Shown: positions 1 through 11,729 of the stretch, piece after piece
Position numbering within the stretch: the first letter of the stretch is position 1
How the letters are laid out: each line of letters begins with the position of its first letter
NCBI GenBank assembly: GCA_036345935.2
Contig: JADWOT020000002.1
Coordinates: 14,710,899 to 14,774,898, forward strand
Length of the DNA stretch: 64,000 bases
Direction: 5' to 3'
Source of the DNA: Taenia hydatigena
Lineage: Eukaryota; Platyhelminthes; Cestoda; Cyclophyllidea; Taeniidae
Made by a program: the position numbers and the translations under genes
Notes under the pieces: model-generated
What the model saw: only the letters and a program-made list of their open reading frames with translations
What the model was told of the DNA's origin: nothing
Database searches by the model: none

Positions 1-479
1 CCTTAAATGCGTTTAAACCTTTCCACTGATTAGTTCAATCGCAAATACTGCCTAATGCTAGCACTTTAAGGCTGCAAAATACTTTATTTGCATTTTCCTT
101 CAAGATTTTTTACTTTTCAGGATACAACGCACCTGACACTGTAACAACATCTTAACAGCCGCGTTTTTTGTAAGAAACCTGTATTTTAAACAAACAGTGA
201 TATAACCTGCTACAAGCACATCGCTGTTGGTTCGGTTTTTTTTCACTTGTAAAAGCCAAGAAAGCACTTGCACTTCAATGACTAAGCTAACTGCATAGAG
301 GCTTTACATGAATCCAAGAAAGGCAGAAAACTTGATATGGATAATTCACTTGTGCACATAAACAAAAAAAAACATTATCCGCAGTGCGCCCGTAAAAACA
401 TGAAGCTCTTGTGCACCCGCGAAATGAGTAGACGCCATCAACATCAGCTAACTAATGCGAAAGGCTTGCGAAGCTGTTT

Positions 480-1010
480 TTGTGATAGGGGTTGTTGGGT
501 GAATGAATGTCCCCGTCGTCGGTGGCGTCCACGCATACGCAGCGTCAGTGGCGCCAGCGGCTCTGACGGAAACAGAGCCCCACGGAGGGAGCGAAGCATA
601 AAAAAGTGGAACCTCCGCCCCTGTCGACGCAGCCGCGCCCAACCATCGGCGTGCCGCCACAAAGCACCCACAAGGCCCCCGCCCTCTTCCTAAGATTAAA
701 GCACGCACAAACGAACTCACACCCGACCCCGAGGCCAACACAAGAGACCACTGCGAGTCTACCCAAGCGGTGGACCACAATCCTCCCCCCCTGACTGCCT
801 ACTTGGCATGCATGTCCCCGCCCGTAAGTAATCGGTCGTACAGAGAGGATAGGAGCCCCGCCAAATTCCCGCCCCAAACGCCACCCAGCCCCCTCGCTTC
901 CTCCTCTTCACGCCCACCAACCCACTCCTTTTCAATCCATTCTCCTTCTCAGAGCCAAGCCGCAGTAGTGGTGGAGGCATCACGACACCTCCAACAATTC
1001 GCGTCCAACG
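480..1010. other. GC-rich interval with long C runs, no supported gene
   Basis: This stretch is clearly richer in G and C than its surroundings and has runs of C on the plus strand, for example near 783-790. Several frames on both strands stay open for 75-130 codons here, but overlapping open frames are expected where stop codons are rare, so they are not evidence of genes. It lies beyond the clearest end of inverted block A. It may be a diverged continuation of that block, because B and C also carry G-rich runs at the matching distance (about 37260-37380 and 57210-57300). No splice-bounded exon was convincing. Confidence 0.4.
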
Positions 1011-1199
1011 CACTCAGCAGCAGAGACCTACTCACTCGCTCCCTTACTTCCTTGGAGATGATGCACCACTACTCCACCTATACAGTCAGCAACAAATTAA
1101 CTGCCACCCCCCCACAACAAAAACATTTCTGCACCTACCGAAGCAAAATATACGACAGTTGCCACCAGTGAACCCTGATCCATAGCGCTTCCATTCGAC

Positions 1200-2960
1200 G
1201 TCGTAAGAGAACGTCTTTTTTACTCTTTCACACATCCACGACAGAGCTCCCCCAGCCTTTACACTCTCCGCCACCCACCCACCCACTCGCGCCCGGCGAA
1301 GACAAAGAGATGGAGACATAATAGCATTAGTAGTCCGTGTCCTCCACGCCTGCCGGCATCCGCATCGCAAAACCGAGACAGAGACGCTGCCACCGCCTTC
1401 ACCGCCAGGAATCACTCCAACATCTCGCATTGCCTACTGTTCCACACATCAAATGTTACTTCACCACCACCACCAGAGTAAATTTGTAGCATCTGAAATG
1501 GAAAAAATCTAAGCAATGGAAAGGCTGATGTGCGGGGGTCCAGTGCGCTGCAAAGCTAACACCCACAAACAAAACTACTGATAGGAAAAAGAAAACACCT
1601 TAACAAGCAAGCGTTTAAGACTGCTACAAAGTAGTCTGCGTAGTGATGCCAAAGCTTCCCACTAGCCACTCCGCCTTCCTCCGCTCCTGCTACTACTGCG
1701 TCTACCTCACTCAGAGACACCAACTCATGCCGTCAAAGCTGAGGAACCTACGATTAAGCCATCACCGAGGCCCTCTGCACAACATATTTCGCAGCAAGGA
1801 CCACATCAACACCTCCAGTCCTCCGCTAGCCATACGTGCTGCGCCAACAACACGCATATCGTAGTAATGGAAATAGCGCGTCTTCCACCACACATCCAAT
1901 GTGAGGTAATGAACCCATGGGTAAACGCGAAAAGGACCGTTCCACCCGACATAAGACCACACATTGATTCTATTGCTGCACCCAAAGGACAGCAACAACT
2001 CATTAAGCACAATCCAATCTTACCTAAGAAATGTATGGAGTGATAGCGAAGGTGAGATTCTTGCTAGTTGCTGCTGCAGCTTCTTCTCCAACGTCTATTC
2101 TAGCATGGAAACGGACAAAGAAAAGGGGTAATAAGGTGTATAAACATGATGGATACTTATTAGAGAGAAAATAATGAGTAGTTGCCACACACCTAGCAAC
2201 GTTAAAGCTCCTCTCAACAAAATCCGCCGTCATTAGAAAGCAAACCAATTACAAATTGCCAAAACAATCTTGATTTGCCACTTAAGGAGTCGTACAGCAA
2301 GAAGAGTACGTAAGTGAGGCGCCGCAGATGGAAAATAAAACTCCCTAACGGTCACATTATGAGGCTTTTGCGTTCACTTTACCAAAGTTACAAGTCTCTT
2401 CATTAAATTGGACCGCATTAATCAACTCATTCGCACTAAAATAACGAACCACTCGAAAACAGTCAAAACAATCCTACTTAAAAGCAAGAAGTATTTTGCA
2501 GCAAAAAATCAACGCGATTAGGCAGTGCAAATAATAAACACAAAGTCCTCACAGCAACTGCAGCTATTTCTGAAACGGTTGCTCTAACATAAACTGATAA
2601 AGGAAGCAAAGATATGTATGTATATGTATACATACAATAGGTATTTAGTCACAAGAGCACCAAACAAGTAAGTGCCAAGCACTTGGTAAGGTTTTAACTC
2701 CTCGCCACAAAATCACTCCTCATTAATCAAATTCTAACGTCATTTAAAAATAAAAAACAGCCTCACAAATGCCAAATCAGTCGTAATTTATCGCTATACA
2801 GCAAAAAGTGCACGTAGGGAGACCCTACCTTTGAAAAGAAACCGTCTTAATAGTCCCATTAAGAGGCCTTTACATTCACTCCAGCAAGTATGTGTATAAA
2901 GAAAGCAAATCACCATTTAGAAAACTAAAAACAACTGGCCAACCAAAAATAGTAAAAGTG
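1200..2960 (-). repeat. Block A: inverted third copy of the start of blocks B and C
   Basis: Read on the minus strand, this interval follows 34.9-36.9 kb (B) and 55.5-56.8 kb (C) in order. Anchors include 1640-1800 against 36350-36500 and 56235-56400; the module around 1300-1440 against 36690-36800; and 2690-2960 against 35050-35290. Like B, it carries two tandem subunits, marked by the motif ATTATGAGGC and its variant near 2355 and 2855. Identity is the lowest of the three copies, roughly 70-75% by eye, with many indels. Open frames in the three copies do not stay in register, so I treat it as non-coding or decayed DNA. Confidence 0.75.
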
Positions 2961-4680
2961 TTATGGACTTACTAGATTTCCAACCTTCGACAGAGGATAA
3001 AAGCTCGCTAGTCCAAAACGATGGTCCCCAAAACGCACAGCACTCACACAAGCCGCGCGCACACCTGACCAATCACTCTAACGTTCGTTCGGTAAAACAA
3101 ACAAACTTTCGATTTTTATGTTTTTTTGACATGACAGTAATTATTATTAGTACTAACAATTTCGACTTACACGTATAATTTAAGTAACGCATGTATGGAT
3201 AAGACAATCTACGGAGTCATTCTTACATGACCTGAGCGAATCAGTTTGCCCTAAGTCCTCGTAGCCTGCATTCACATGTCTCCAGATCGTACCACAATGC
3301 AGCACTGCGTATTCACTTTAGGATTAATTAGGCTAAAAGTCAACCACACACAGATGTTGAAGCTTAGTCCTTTTGATAAAGTTTCCCATTAGCCTTGACT
3401 TTGCAAAATTTAGACCTAAGAGAAAACAAGTGTTACTCTTATAACTGGTGCCCTTGACTTCACTTTCGTCCTGACAAGTTTGACCACGTGAAAAAGCATT
3501 TAATGTCATTTCTGCTTTGATATTTCTATCATAAAATTGTGTCACAGTGTACACCAATTAACCTCACTTTGCTTATAGACCAATGTTGGCAACTAAAAAA
3601 GAGTTTCAACGCTACGTTAACCAAGCGGCTGAAAGGCCAGTAGACCAACACAACCTCGAGCGAAGGTAAAAGACACAAAGGATTGCAGGTGCACCAACAG
3701 ATGTCATTGAGGAACGTTCGACAAACAGATCTCCTACCATTTACTCAGTCTTACTTGGCCATTTCTTCCAGCACATCAATCAACTTTACACAGCTGCCCA
3801 ATTGTAACACTGGCTACTACGTCTACTTAACGGTACCGCGTGCTCAAATGACAACACAACAGCATTTAGAGCCGCCCCGAAGAGGTGATGGGGTTACGAG
3901 GCAATCAAGCAGCATGCAGCCTTCCCTTCTCCTTCCTTCTCACATTTACCTACCCAACCGCTTACCAGCTATGTAATCTGCATCTTATGAAGCCATTTGC
4001 AAGACTAAGTGGCAGCATTCTCCTTTCTTAAACATTCACGCTGCGTCCAACAGAAGCGCATCATCCGTCTATTCAGTAGATAGTGCAAGTTGAATTACTC
4101 TCGCTGGTAAAAGAAACCCATTAGACAGGCACAAGATGCTGAGCCACCCAAAACCCGGCATGCACAAATTCTTCCCTCACATTTCAACATCTCCCTCACC
4201 CTTGCGATGCGCGTTATGTGTTGATGATTTGTAAATTAGCACACTCTCTTCTCAGCTAGGTGATTCTCAGCGCAATGGCCACTTTTGAGAGTCTGCGTAC
4301 CCACGACTTTGCACAAAAATAAACTAGGCGTTTGCAGACTTGGGATGCTTTGAGAAGCACCACCAGGTTGATTGCAATGGCACAACTAATGCAGTCGTTC
4401 ATTAGGCGAATGGGAAAAACAGTCAGTCTGGACTAATGGGCGACTTATGATATGAAAAAATTCCTGATTTCTTTTGTTTCAGGTAAATAAAGTATTAAGA
4501 GCTGATGGAGATCATGAATAAATTATCCAAAATCAAAGAATAATTTTGTAGGCTGGGTTTGTGTCAACAAGTCTATTGCTCTGGTTTGGCAAAAAGCCGA
4601 AGAAACCACTGGAAAACTTTTGAAGTAAATGAATACGAGAGGAAGTTAGGTAAATCGTGGCTGACTAAGGTGGCTCACCA
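2961..4680. other. No supported gene
   Basis: Single-copy-looking AT-rich DNA between block A and the palindrome. Open frames at 2963-3178 and 3683-3976 (plus strand) and 3333-3557 (minus strand) are within chance length. They lack a good pairing of splice acceptor and donor or any recognisable domain. No repeat partner was found elsewhere in the window. Confidence 0.5.
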
Positions 4681-4689
4681 TAAGGACAC

Positions 4690-5255
4690 TTTCGAGCGTT
4701 ACTTTACATAATTTAAGTAGGTATCACGGATCCACCAGATAAACAACTTTTTGCAGGTATGACAAGCACTTCTGAAACAAGTATTTTCGAATAAATTACG
4801 ACCACGGGTAGTGTCACCTCAGGAGCAGTTTTCGAAAGCCATCTCCAATCCTTCTGTCAAGGTCGCCACGGATCATCCCAACCACAGCATATGCCCTTCC
4901 TCCATCACGTCAAGGTTTGCTATTAAAAAAGCAAGGATCATTTTGGCTCTCTAATCCAAGCGTCGCATTTAATCACGGTTAAAGCACACAATTGAATATC
5001 AGTTGGCACAGGCTTACTCACCACTTGTGCATTGCAGCCAATCTCTCGGTTCCTTCAAGGTTACCTGATGCCTTCCGGCGCACGCCACGTTTACATTCAT
5101 TCATCCACACACACATCTCGTGTTAGACGCAAACAACACTTTGCTGCACTAATACAACACCTCGGTCTTAGAAAATCCACACACCAAGAGACGATTCTCT
5201 CGGAGACGAGATTGTGTGCCAGAAGATACAATCGGGTAGCATTTCCTGCAGACAT
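4690..5255 (+). repeat. Left arm of near-palindrome
   Basis: This arm is the reverse complement of 5490-6220. Matching anchors are 4803-4830 with 6100-6125 (around CTCAGGAGCAGTTT and its complement), 4960-5030 with 5710-5775, and 5035-5160 with 5565-5705. Identity is about 80-85% by eye. The uncopied centre (about 5256-5489) is only about 230 bp, so as single-stranded DNA or RNA the locus could fold into a hairpin of more than 500 bp. A frame open from 5032 to 5274 ends near a possible donor at 5256 but is not conserved across the arms. Confidence 0.85.
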
Positions 5256-5489
5256 GGTAAGTCAACCTGTATAGGCATAGTCGATGACAGCCTCATCAAT
5301 ACTGAAAGCGGGTTAATGAAGGAAGTGACACGCACGTACTTTGTTGAAAACCGTTTCCACTGTGTTGCCGTTCTATCCTGTTTAGTGGTCAGTGCCTTTA
5401 GACAAATTTTTCATCCTTTGTCTAAATGTAAGACCATAAACTTATGTTAGTCATCTCGCAGTAATTCGTAGGTCAATGAGCTTGCCCTG

Positions 5490-6220
5490 TTCACGGAAGT
5501 CGTCGAATCTGTGAATGAGAATTAATTCTGTCTTATCATCCGAATACACCGCCGTCTCAATTTGTCGCTAAGGTATTGTGTCGTATTAGCGCGACAGTGT
5601 TGTTTGCGTTTAACACGTGATGTGTGTGCGAATGAGTGAATGAATGCAAACGTGGCGCACGTCGAGGGGCCTCAGGTGACCTTGAAGGAACCGAGGGATT
5701 GGCTGCACCGAACAAGTGGTGAGTAAGCCTGTGCTAACTGATACTCAATTGTGTGCTTTAACTGTGATTAAATGTGACACTTGGAGTTGCCTTAGCTCCT
5801 CGACTTATTTACACGGGCACTGATATCTGCGCTTTTGTGCTTAAACTAGCCAGCATTGACTGCAGGCCTTGCTGATGGTCTCCAGAGCTTCTGCGCTTGG
5901 GTAGTACGCACTCTGCTCACTCAGCGAACCCACCCTCGGCTTCAGCGAAGACTCGCGAAGTGTAGTGGTGGCTGCGAAAACGATTGAAATGCCAAATAAT
6001 CCTCGCTTCTTAATGGCAAGCCTTGACGTGATGGAAGAAGGACATATGCTGTAGTTGGGACGATCCCTGGCGACCTTAACAAAAGGATTAAAACGGGCTT
6101 TTGAAACTGCTCCTGAGGTGACACTACCTGTGGTCGTGAAGCCTCCAAGAATGCTTGGTGTTGCGATGCTTACATAAAGGCGTTCATTGTATGTACCCGT
6201 GGTAGGGACCTAAGTTATGA
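5490..6220 (-). repeat. Right arm of near-palindrome, with an insertion
   Basis: Inverted partner of 4690-5255. It is longer than the left arm because about 200 bp at 5786-5986 has no counterpart there. Outside that insertion the two arms run in parallel to their ends. Near the centre the match fades, so the inner boundary is approximate. Confidence 0.85.
5786..5986. other. 200-bp insertion inside palindrome arm
   Basis: The left arm passes directly from the equivalent of 5785 to that of 5987; the right arm has about 200 extra bases. It is either an insertion after the inverted duplication or a deletion from the left arm. I saw no target-site duplication or terminal inverted repeat clear enough to call a transposon, and no second copy in the window. 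Confidence 0.55.
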
Positions 6221-6299
6221 AAACTAGCGATTAAATGTGCCTCTATGTGGCATTATTCACTTTAATCGTGGTTTAATCGAACCTCGCTAATGCGAACTT

Positions 6300-7020
6300 T
6301 TTATCTTTCTCTCCCTATTCACCTACCTCAAGTGTCCCCATGTGATTTTCTATGGAATATATGTAAATGTTTGCTTTGAATTGTCCATCCTCTTGTATTA
6401 AGCAAGCTAATTCTTTGTCAACCCAGAGAAATGGACATGCTGGTTCACAATCAACCTCCAAATGCACCCAGCAGATTTGCGTGACTTATTCATCCCCTTT
6501 ATTAGCAGTCAGTGCTTTAGTCAATTGAAGATAAAGGTATTAGAAATGCATTTCTCTCATAAAATCGTAAATGAGTTCATACTGACACTATTTTAGATTT
6601 GCCTTTGCTTTCAAATTGTCAATACTTCTAAAACCATTCCAAGTCTGCGGTCGCTTAGGCGATTTTTGCGCAAACTCATGAACACACAGCTTCTCTAAGG
6701 TGATCGTAGTGCTAAAAGTCATCCGGATGATAAGTGACTGCGCTTACTGATGATGCACGCCTTTTAACTAATGCTCTCCAGCTGTCAGAGTAATGTTGTG
6801 GCTGTCTGCAAAATATCGGTGCATGTAGAGGCAGCAATCAAAGTAGAGGTGTGCAACTTCTCCAAGTGACATCGCATGCACTGGTGGCATTTATCAATGG
6901 AATGACGTCTAAGTTTCTGTGTGTAAGTCGAATCCCTTGGCGCCAGCTTTATTAGAACATCACACACCGCAGTTGTTCAAATGAACTGATTCAATTTTAC
7001 TTTGTGTTCCAAAAATGAAC
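6300..7020. other. No supported gene
   Basis: AT-rich, non-repeated. A minus-strand frame at 6785-6967 contains a CxxCxxC-like cluster but has no start, splice context or partner, and it is within chance length. Confidence 0.5.
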
Positions 7021-7022
7021 AG

Positions 7023-7154
7023 ATAATGCTGGTATAATCTTGACTGATGAACGATTTTATGGCATCCAGTTCAAGAGGACACCTTTCAACGTGCTACCGT
7101 TATTATCAAGATCAACTTGTGTTGCAAAAATGCAAGTTGACAAGGGGTTACTTT
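7023..7154 (+). CDS. Candidate internal exon, unknown protein
   Basis: A possible internal exon. An acceptor (AACAG) precedes 7023 and a donor GTAAGA follows 7154; the frame between them encodes 43 codons beginning NAGIILTDERFYGIQ. It would enter and leave in phase 1. There is no recognisable domain, and no next exon with matching phase was found, which weakens the call. Other frames over 7155-7313 stay open, including one with a CxxC and a following His/Cys cluster, but no family could be assigned. It could be chance. Confidence 0.22.
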
Positions 7155-7767
7155 GTAAGATCACCACATCAAACTTTTGTCCCACCCTTACATGCCAGCA
7201 GATGTGTGAGGTGTGTTCAACCATTGGCACACTTACATCAATGTCCTGAGGTCCTTGGGGCTTTTTTCCACGTCTCCCTCGTAATCAACTCTGACGTCCA
7301 TAGAGGAGGTTAAGCAAATAGACATTTTAACTAGTATTTATAAAGGTAAAAACATTAATAGTAGTTGTTATTCGAGGAATGCATGCACTTGCTAGGATCC
7401 TCTGCATCAGCCAAATGCAGCAATATTTCGATCAGATTTCAACTCTTTGTTTCGGGACCACTAGCACTTATGCGGCCTTGCAACCATGTTAGTGACCCCA
7501 CGCGGCCCTTCTCTTTGTCCCAAATGCAAGTTTTATCCCATTATTGTGGCACCTAAAAACCAACTGAACTCTAGAGAATGAGAAAATTAGTGATGGTCCC
7601 TTATAGAAGGCCTGGAATTTGCTTCTACCACCGAAAACCACTCCAATGACTTGTAGAATTGTTGTCAATATTAAATCAGTAGGGAGAGCCGTGTTAACTG
7701 CAATGGATTCATGATTCCAGCTCTCATCACTTCTTTGATCTGACGCTTCCATTCCCCTCCTACAAAG

Positions 7768-7997
7768 GGGACGACATGGATCTGAATTCCTCTTGGGTAG
7801 GTTTAGCTTCCCCGATGTCCACCGTATGCTTCAGGATATCTGTTTCCTACATCGTCGGTTGCGATTTAAGAAGGCACTTCGCCATTATCAACACCCAAAC
7901 ACGTCTTGATGGAGGGTTTGGAACTGTTATTGAAGAGCGACTTCTGTTGAGTGGACTCATTCAACCCACACAAAATGTGACCTCACTAGACCACTAG
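7768..7997 (+). CDS. Candidate terminal exon, unknown protein
   Basis: A pyrimidine-rich acceptor (CCCCTCCTACAAAG) is followed by a frame open to the TAG at 7995-7997, about 75 codons. It includes the segment ISVSYIVGCDLRRHF, two sequons (NSS and NVT) and few low-complexity runs. It lies on the same strand as the candidate at 7023-7154. There is no domain match, no paralogue in the window, and a frame of this length is expected by chance several times here. Confidence 0.22.
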
Positions 7998-7999
7998 CC

Positions 8000-10740
8000 A
8001 TTGGCCGAAACCTACAACATCCAGTACGACTATTTACACTAACGAAAAACCAAAACGCAATTTTTTGAGCAATTAACTTGCTCAGCGTCAATCAGCCGCC
8101 CTGAGTAAGTGATCCACGAGTTCATACAGAAGCGCCTAAGTAACGAGTTTAACCACTTAGCTTCGTTTCGCATGCTTAGCTTCGAAAGAATTCACACTTG
8201 AAAATTGTTAATAACATCTTCGAATGGAGAGCAGTAGTGAGCTCAATCCCTCACGATTTTCACAAAGCAGAGACCAGCTGAGTGCTGGCATTGAAGTGTA
8301 TTAGCTTCGCACCGAGGTGAATCACACCGACAGCTCTGCGGTTGATGAATGGCAGTCACAAAACTTTCAGTGGAGTGCCACTGACAGTTTTCAAAATCGT
8401 ATTATTTGACGTGCAGCCTAAATTCGCTCCTCTTCTCTCCAGTCACCATAGCTATTCAACCATTTTACTGATAGTAGCGATAGATGTCATTTTCGTGATC
8501 TGTGAAGTACATGGTCACGTATTAATTCTTCGTGATTAAATGCCACATCGTTAGCCTTGCTTGGCCATAATGTTCTATTCAGTGCATTGCAACATGGAGT
8601 AAACCTTTGTCTAGACTGATGTACTAATTTTTCACAAGAGGAAGCTCCATCATCAGTGCCGATTTGCTACGCGATTTAGAGGAAAAGCAACTGTCCCAAG
8701 AGTGAATTGACGTAAACATGCTACTGACTTGTATCGAGTAGCACTTTTGTGAGCTGCTCGCTACTGCACGATCGATGGAGCCCACCCATCCAGCGCAAAT
8801 ACGGAAAAAAATTGCCTAACTTCCTTCACTGTGTTCAAAATGTGCATACGACTATTGAAAGATCGAGCTTTACCTAGCTTACCTCCAGCAAGAGTCGTAG
8901 AATCTGCAACCGTCCAGTTCGTCTCCACATTATGGTCAACAGCTCTTTCACCAAACAGTAAAGTTTAAAGAAAGAGGCGCAAAATTGACTGCGACTTAAT
9001 TATTGCCATTGGTATGAGATTCACTACATCAAGATAGTACAAAATCGAAACTCGATTGCACCTTTTGGCGTCATGAGCTGCATTGAACACAGGAGTCGCG
9101 TATACCAAAAGCTCTTTGTCTACGTAGTTCATTCAAACAACCGTCTTGTAAAGAGTGATTTTGAACTCGTAGAAATTGCTGTGTCCGTAAAAGCTTATAG
9201 CCAATAAAACGCCTAAAATTGGAAAAAGTAGTTGCATTTAGTGATGACACAAATGTGTTGCAACGTTTGAAGCTAGGAAACTCGTGTCAACTATTTGTAA
9301 CAATATTTTGAGATAGTTTCGGTGATATGTAGGAAAGCTTGCGAGGAAAGCAGATGCACTAGTCAAGTGAGTACTTGCAAAGAGCTTCTAAGATGCATGT
9401 TTCGCAGTATTCCTTCGATGAACTAAACATGATTTCGCCTTTCTAGGCCACATAAGACCGACGAATCGTTTATAGAACAAGGTGGGAATAATAAGGAACT
9501 TGGGTTATCTTAAGTAAATCCTTTGCTGTCAAGACTAATGAAGGCATAATGCTCGGGTAAAATGAACATATTGAGCAGAACAGAAGAGACCGCGGCCAGC
9601 TCATCCGGCGAGACTGAGAGACAAATAAATAACAAATGCAGTATATGAGAACTGCCCAAAAGTATTACCCGCTAATGAGTAATAGCAGCAGCCACTTTTG
9701 CACCGATTCGGATGCTCGATGCTAACAAATGAAGCAAATGAAGTATACACAACTTAGTACAAGCTTAGGAGAGTAAAAAGGAAAGTAGGTGCTTTGGCAG
9801 CCATCAAGGCCAGCATTTGGCGGGCAATGCCAGCCATTCAAAATCTACCCTGGCATTTATCAGTGATTTGATGCAAATCAGAGTGCATTTGGAGGCTCGC
9901 CTTCACAATCACAATGGCTACAAGACGAGGCCAAAATTAACAACCAGCTTCCCTCTGGAGGTTTGAAATACAAGTGATTGACTACTTTGCTGCAGAATAA
10001 ACAGCAACAACACCACCAACTCAACAAACGGTTTCGAACTGAAAATGAAACATAGCAACAGTTAAGCATTGCTGAGTGACCAATGACAGCCAACCATGGC
10101 AATGACTATCGGACAATGCAATGCACAAATCCTCATAGTGGGCTAACACTAGCAGTTCTGTGTCTCCGACAGAGCATATTTTTCATGCCCCAAATCTGCA
10201 GTAGCCCAGAATTTCGTCAACTCAACTGTAAAAGGCGACCGTCCAACTGAGTGCCCCAGTGTTTGTGTGTCGCAGAACCAGCAACAAAACGCTTTTATCT
10301 TAGCAAGTGGCTTGTTAGGTGTCACTTCAGTTAGTCGGTTATAAGCGCAAGTGCAACTGGGAAGGCCAATTTCCCAAGATCTCTCTACTGAGGCTAGGCG
10401 CAGAGTTGGATTATTTCTGACAAGAGTCTAGTACGCATAAAAGGCGAATACGTCCTCCTCAAAGTGGAATTCAAACTAGCCTTAAACCTTTGGTTTCACC
10501 AATTTCTATCTACGCTTTGTTAGCTGACGTCATAGGACTTTTGACAGATGGATCAGTGAGACCTCAAAAGTTGTCAAAAGTACGTGCAGCTGTGAGTTGG
10601 GAGTCAACAGAGCAACGCATTGGTTTTTATGGACAAAGCTAATCGATATCAGCTTTCAAAGCAGCACAACGGTCTCTAAGTCGGCAGCGCAGGATGCTTT
10701 CCTATCGGAATCTTCTCCTTTTTGTTCTGACCCTAAAACC
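8000..10740. other. No supported gene in 2.7 kb
   Basis: Mixed-composition DNA with no repeat partner in the window and no splice-bounded frame that convinced me. A plus-strand frame at 8342-8539 contains a hydrophobic run that could be a membrane helix, but hydrophobic runs are common by chance in T-rich frames. Confidence 0.5.
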
Positions 10741-10743
10741 TAC

Positions 10744-10927
10744 TGTGCCATAGAATTGCAGCCATAGCAGCCACTCTAATGGAAACCATCTCACATGCGT
10801 CATTTAATCTTCCTGCATGACATGCAGGTGATGCGTGTAGTGGTAATGATTCTACCCGCATACTGACTGCGGTAACCTGTTTACCATCACATTCGCAAAC
10901 AAGGCCAAGCGGCCAGGCCACGAGGGT
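10744..10927 (-). CDS. Candidate exon of minus-strand gene M1
   Basis: On the minus strand an acceptor (ACATTCAG) precedes 10927 and a donor GTAGGT follows 10744. The frame is open for 61 codons, starting TLVAWPLGLVCECDGK and containing GRLNDACEMVSIRVAAM, with four cysteines. It enters in phase 0, matching the phase-0 exit of the exon at 11272-11356, so the two join across an intron of about 345 bp. The composition looks like a globular, perhaps extracellular, protein. No family was recognised. Confidence 0.38.
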
Positions 10928-11271
10928 CTGAATGTTACTTTATTACAAGAAAAAGCCCGCACATTAAAATACCAATACACAGCTAAAACCGCAAAGCGGA
11001 GTAATACGCGAAGTCGTTACGCATACTGCTACAACGTATAATCTCGCTTGATGAATGGGGTGACCGGTTGATCGCTTAGCTAACTGGCTCGATTCGGTTC
11101 TGCCATTTCACCTCCTTCGACGACCAGGTCAAGCAGAGTACACCACCCACATCCAATCATTGTTCAAATAAATCGGAGCAATTTATTTTGCGGTTATTCA
11201 TTTGCCGACATGTCCAGTGACATCATCACCTAAGTAATGTATCAGGGAGGAATTCTCAAAGCTTCACTTAC

Positions 11272-11356
11272 AGGCACGTTTAGCTGGTCACGTATGGCAC
11301 ATCTACGTGGGCGACAATGAAGAAGTGGCTGATTCGCATAAGTCACTTTGACTTGT
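11272..11356 (-). CDS. Candidate exon of minus-strand gene M1
   Basis: A strong acceptor (TTGTCCCTGCTGCAG) precedes 11356 on the minus strand and a consensus donor GTAAGT follows 11272. The 85-bp exon encodes 28 codons, QVKVTYANQPLLHC followed by a basic, Cys-containing tail ending QLNVP. It enters in phase 2 and leaves in phase 0, in register with 10744-10927. It does not join in phase to the exon at 11487-11724, which exits in phase 1, so an exon may be missing or the two belong to different transcripts. Confidence 0.38.
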
Positions 11357-11486
11357 CTGCAGCAGGGACAACCCAAATGACGGAGGGATATGATGTGGCA
11401 TGTGTGACCATTTCACGAGGCGCATTCTTTTAATCATCCCATAAGATTAAATTAAGTAGTAAGCACTTATGCATGCCAATTCTTAC

Positions 11487-11724
11487 GATGAAGCTGCAGC
11501 CACGTGAAATCATTTGCCTGAAGGTGCTGTAAGTCACGGTGATGGAACAGTTTGTTTAACCCTGAGTAAAAATGTTCAACAAATGTTGCATCAACACCGC
11601 TGACACGTATCTCTAAACGACTTTGGAGAGGTGAACTCAGATGCACGAACTTGTTATGATGCTGCAATCCAACAGAATCGACAAGTGCAGGTGCGTCGTC
11701 ATCTTCTCTAAGAGGCGGAGACAT
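11487..11724 (-). CDS. Candidate exon with possible start codon, unknown protein
   Basis: On the minus strand a good acceptor (CCTTGTAGTCCAG) abuts an ATG at 11724. The frame is open for 79 codons to a consensus donor GTAAGA at 11486, and would otherwise reach a stop at 11467. It begins MSPPLREDDDAPALVDSVGL, has mixed charge and no low-complexity runs, and contains several histidines. It could be the first coding exon of M1 (an acceptor just before ATG also suits a trans-spliced leader) or an internal exon. No domain was recognised. The exit phase does not match the next candidate exon. Confidence 0.36.
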
Positions 11725-11729
11725 CTGGA

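Noticed and set aside
7047..7313. Frame with a CxxC...H...C cluster recalling the C-terminal end of some retrotransposon reverse transcriptases
   Set aside because: No reverse transcriptase motifs upstream, no repeat partner, and frame length at chance.
8342..8539. Frame with a possible membrane helix
   Set aside because: A hydrophobic run in a T-rich frame is common by chance; no start or splice support.
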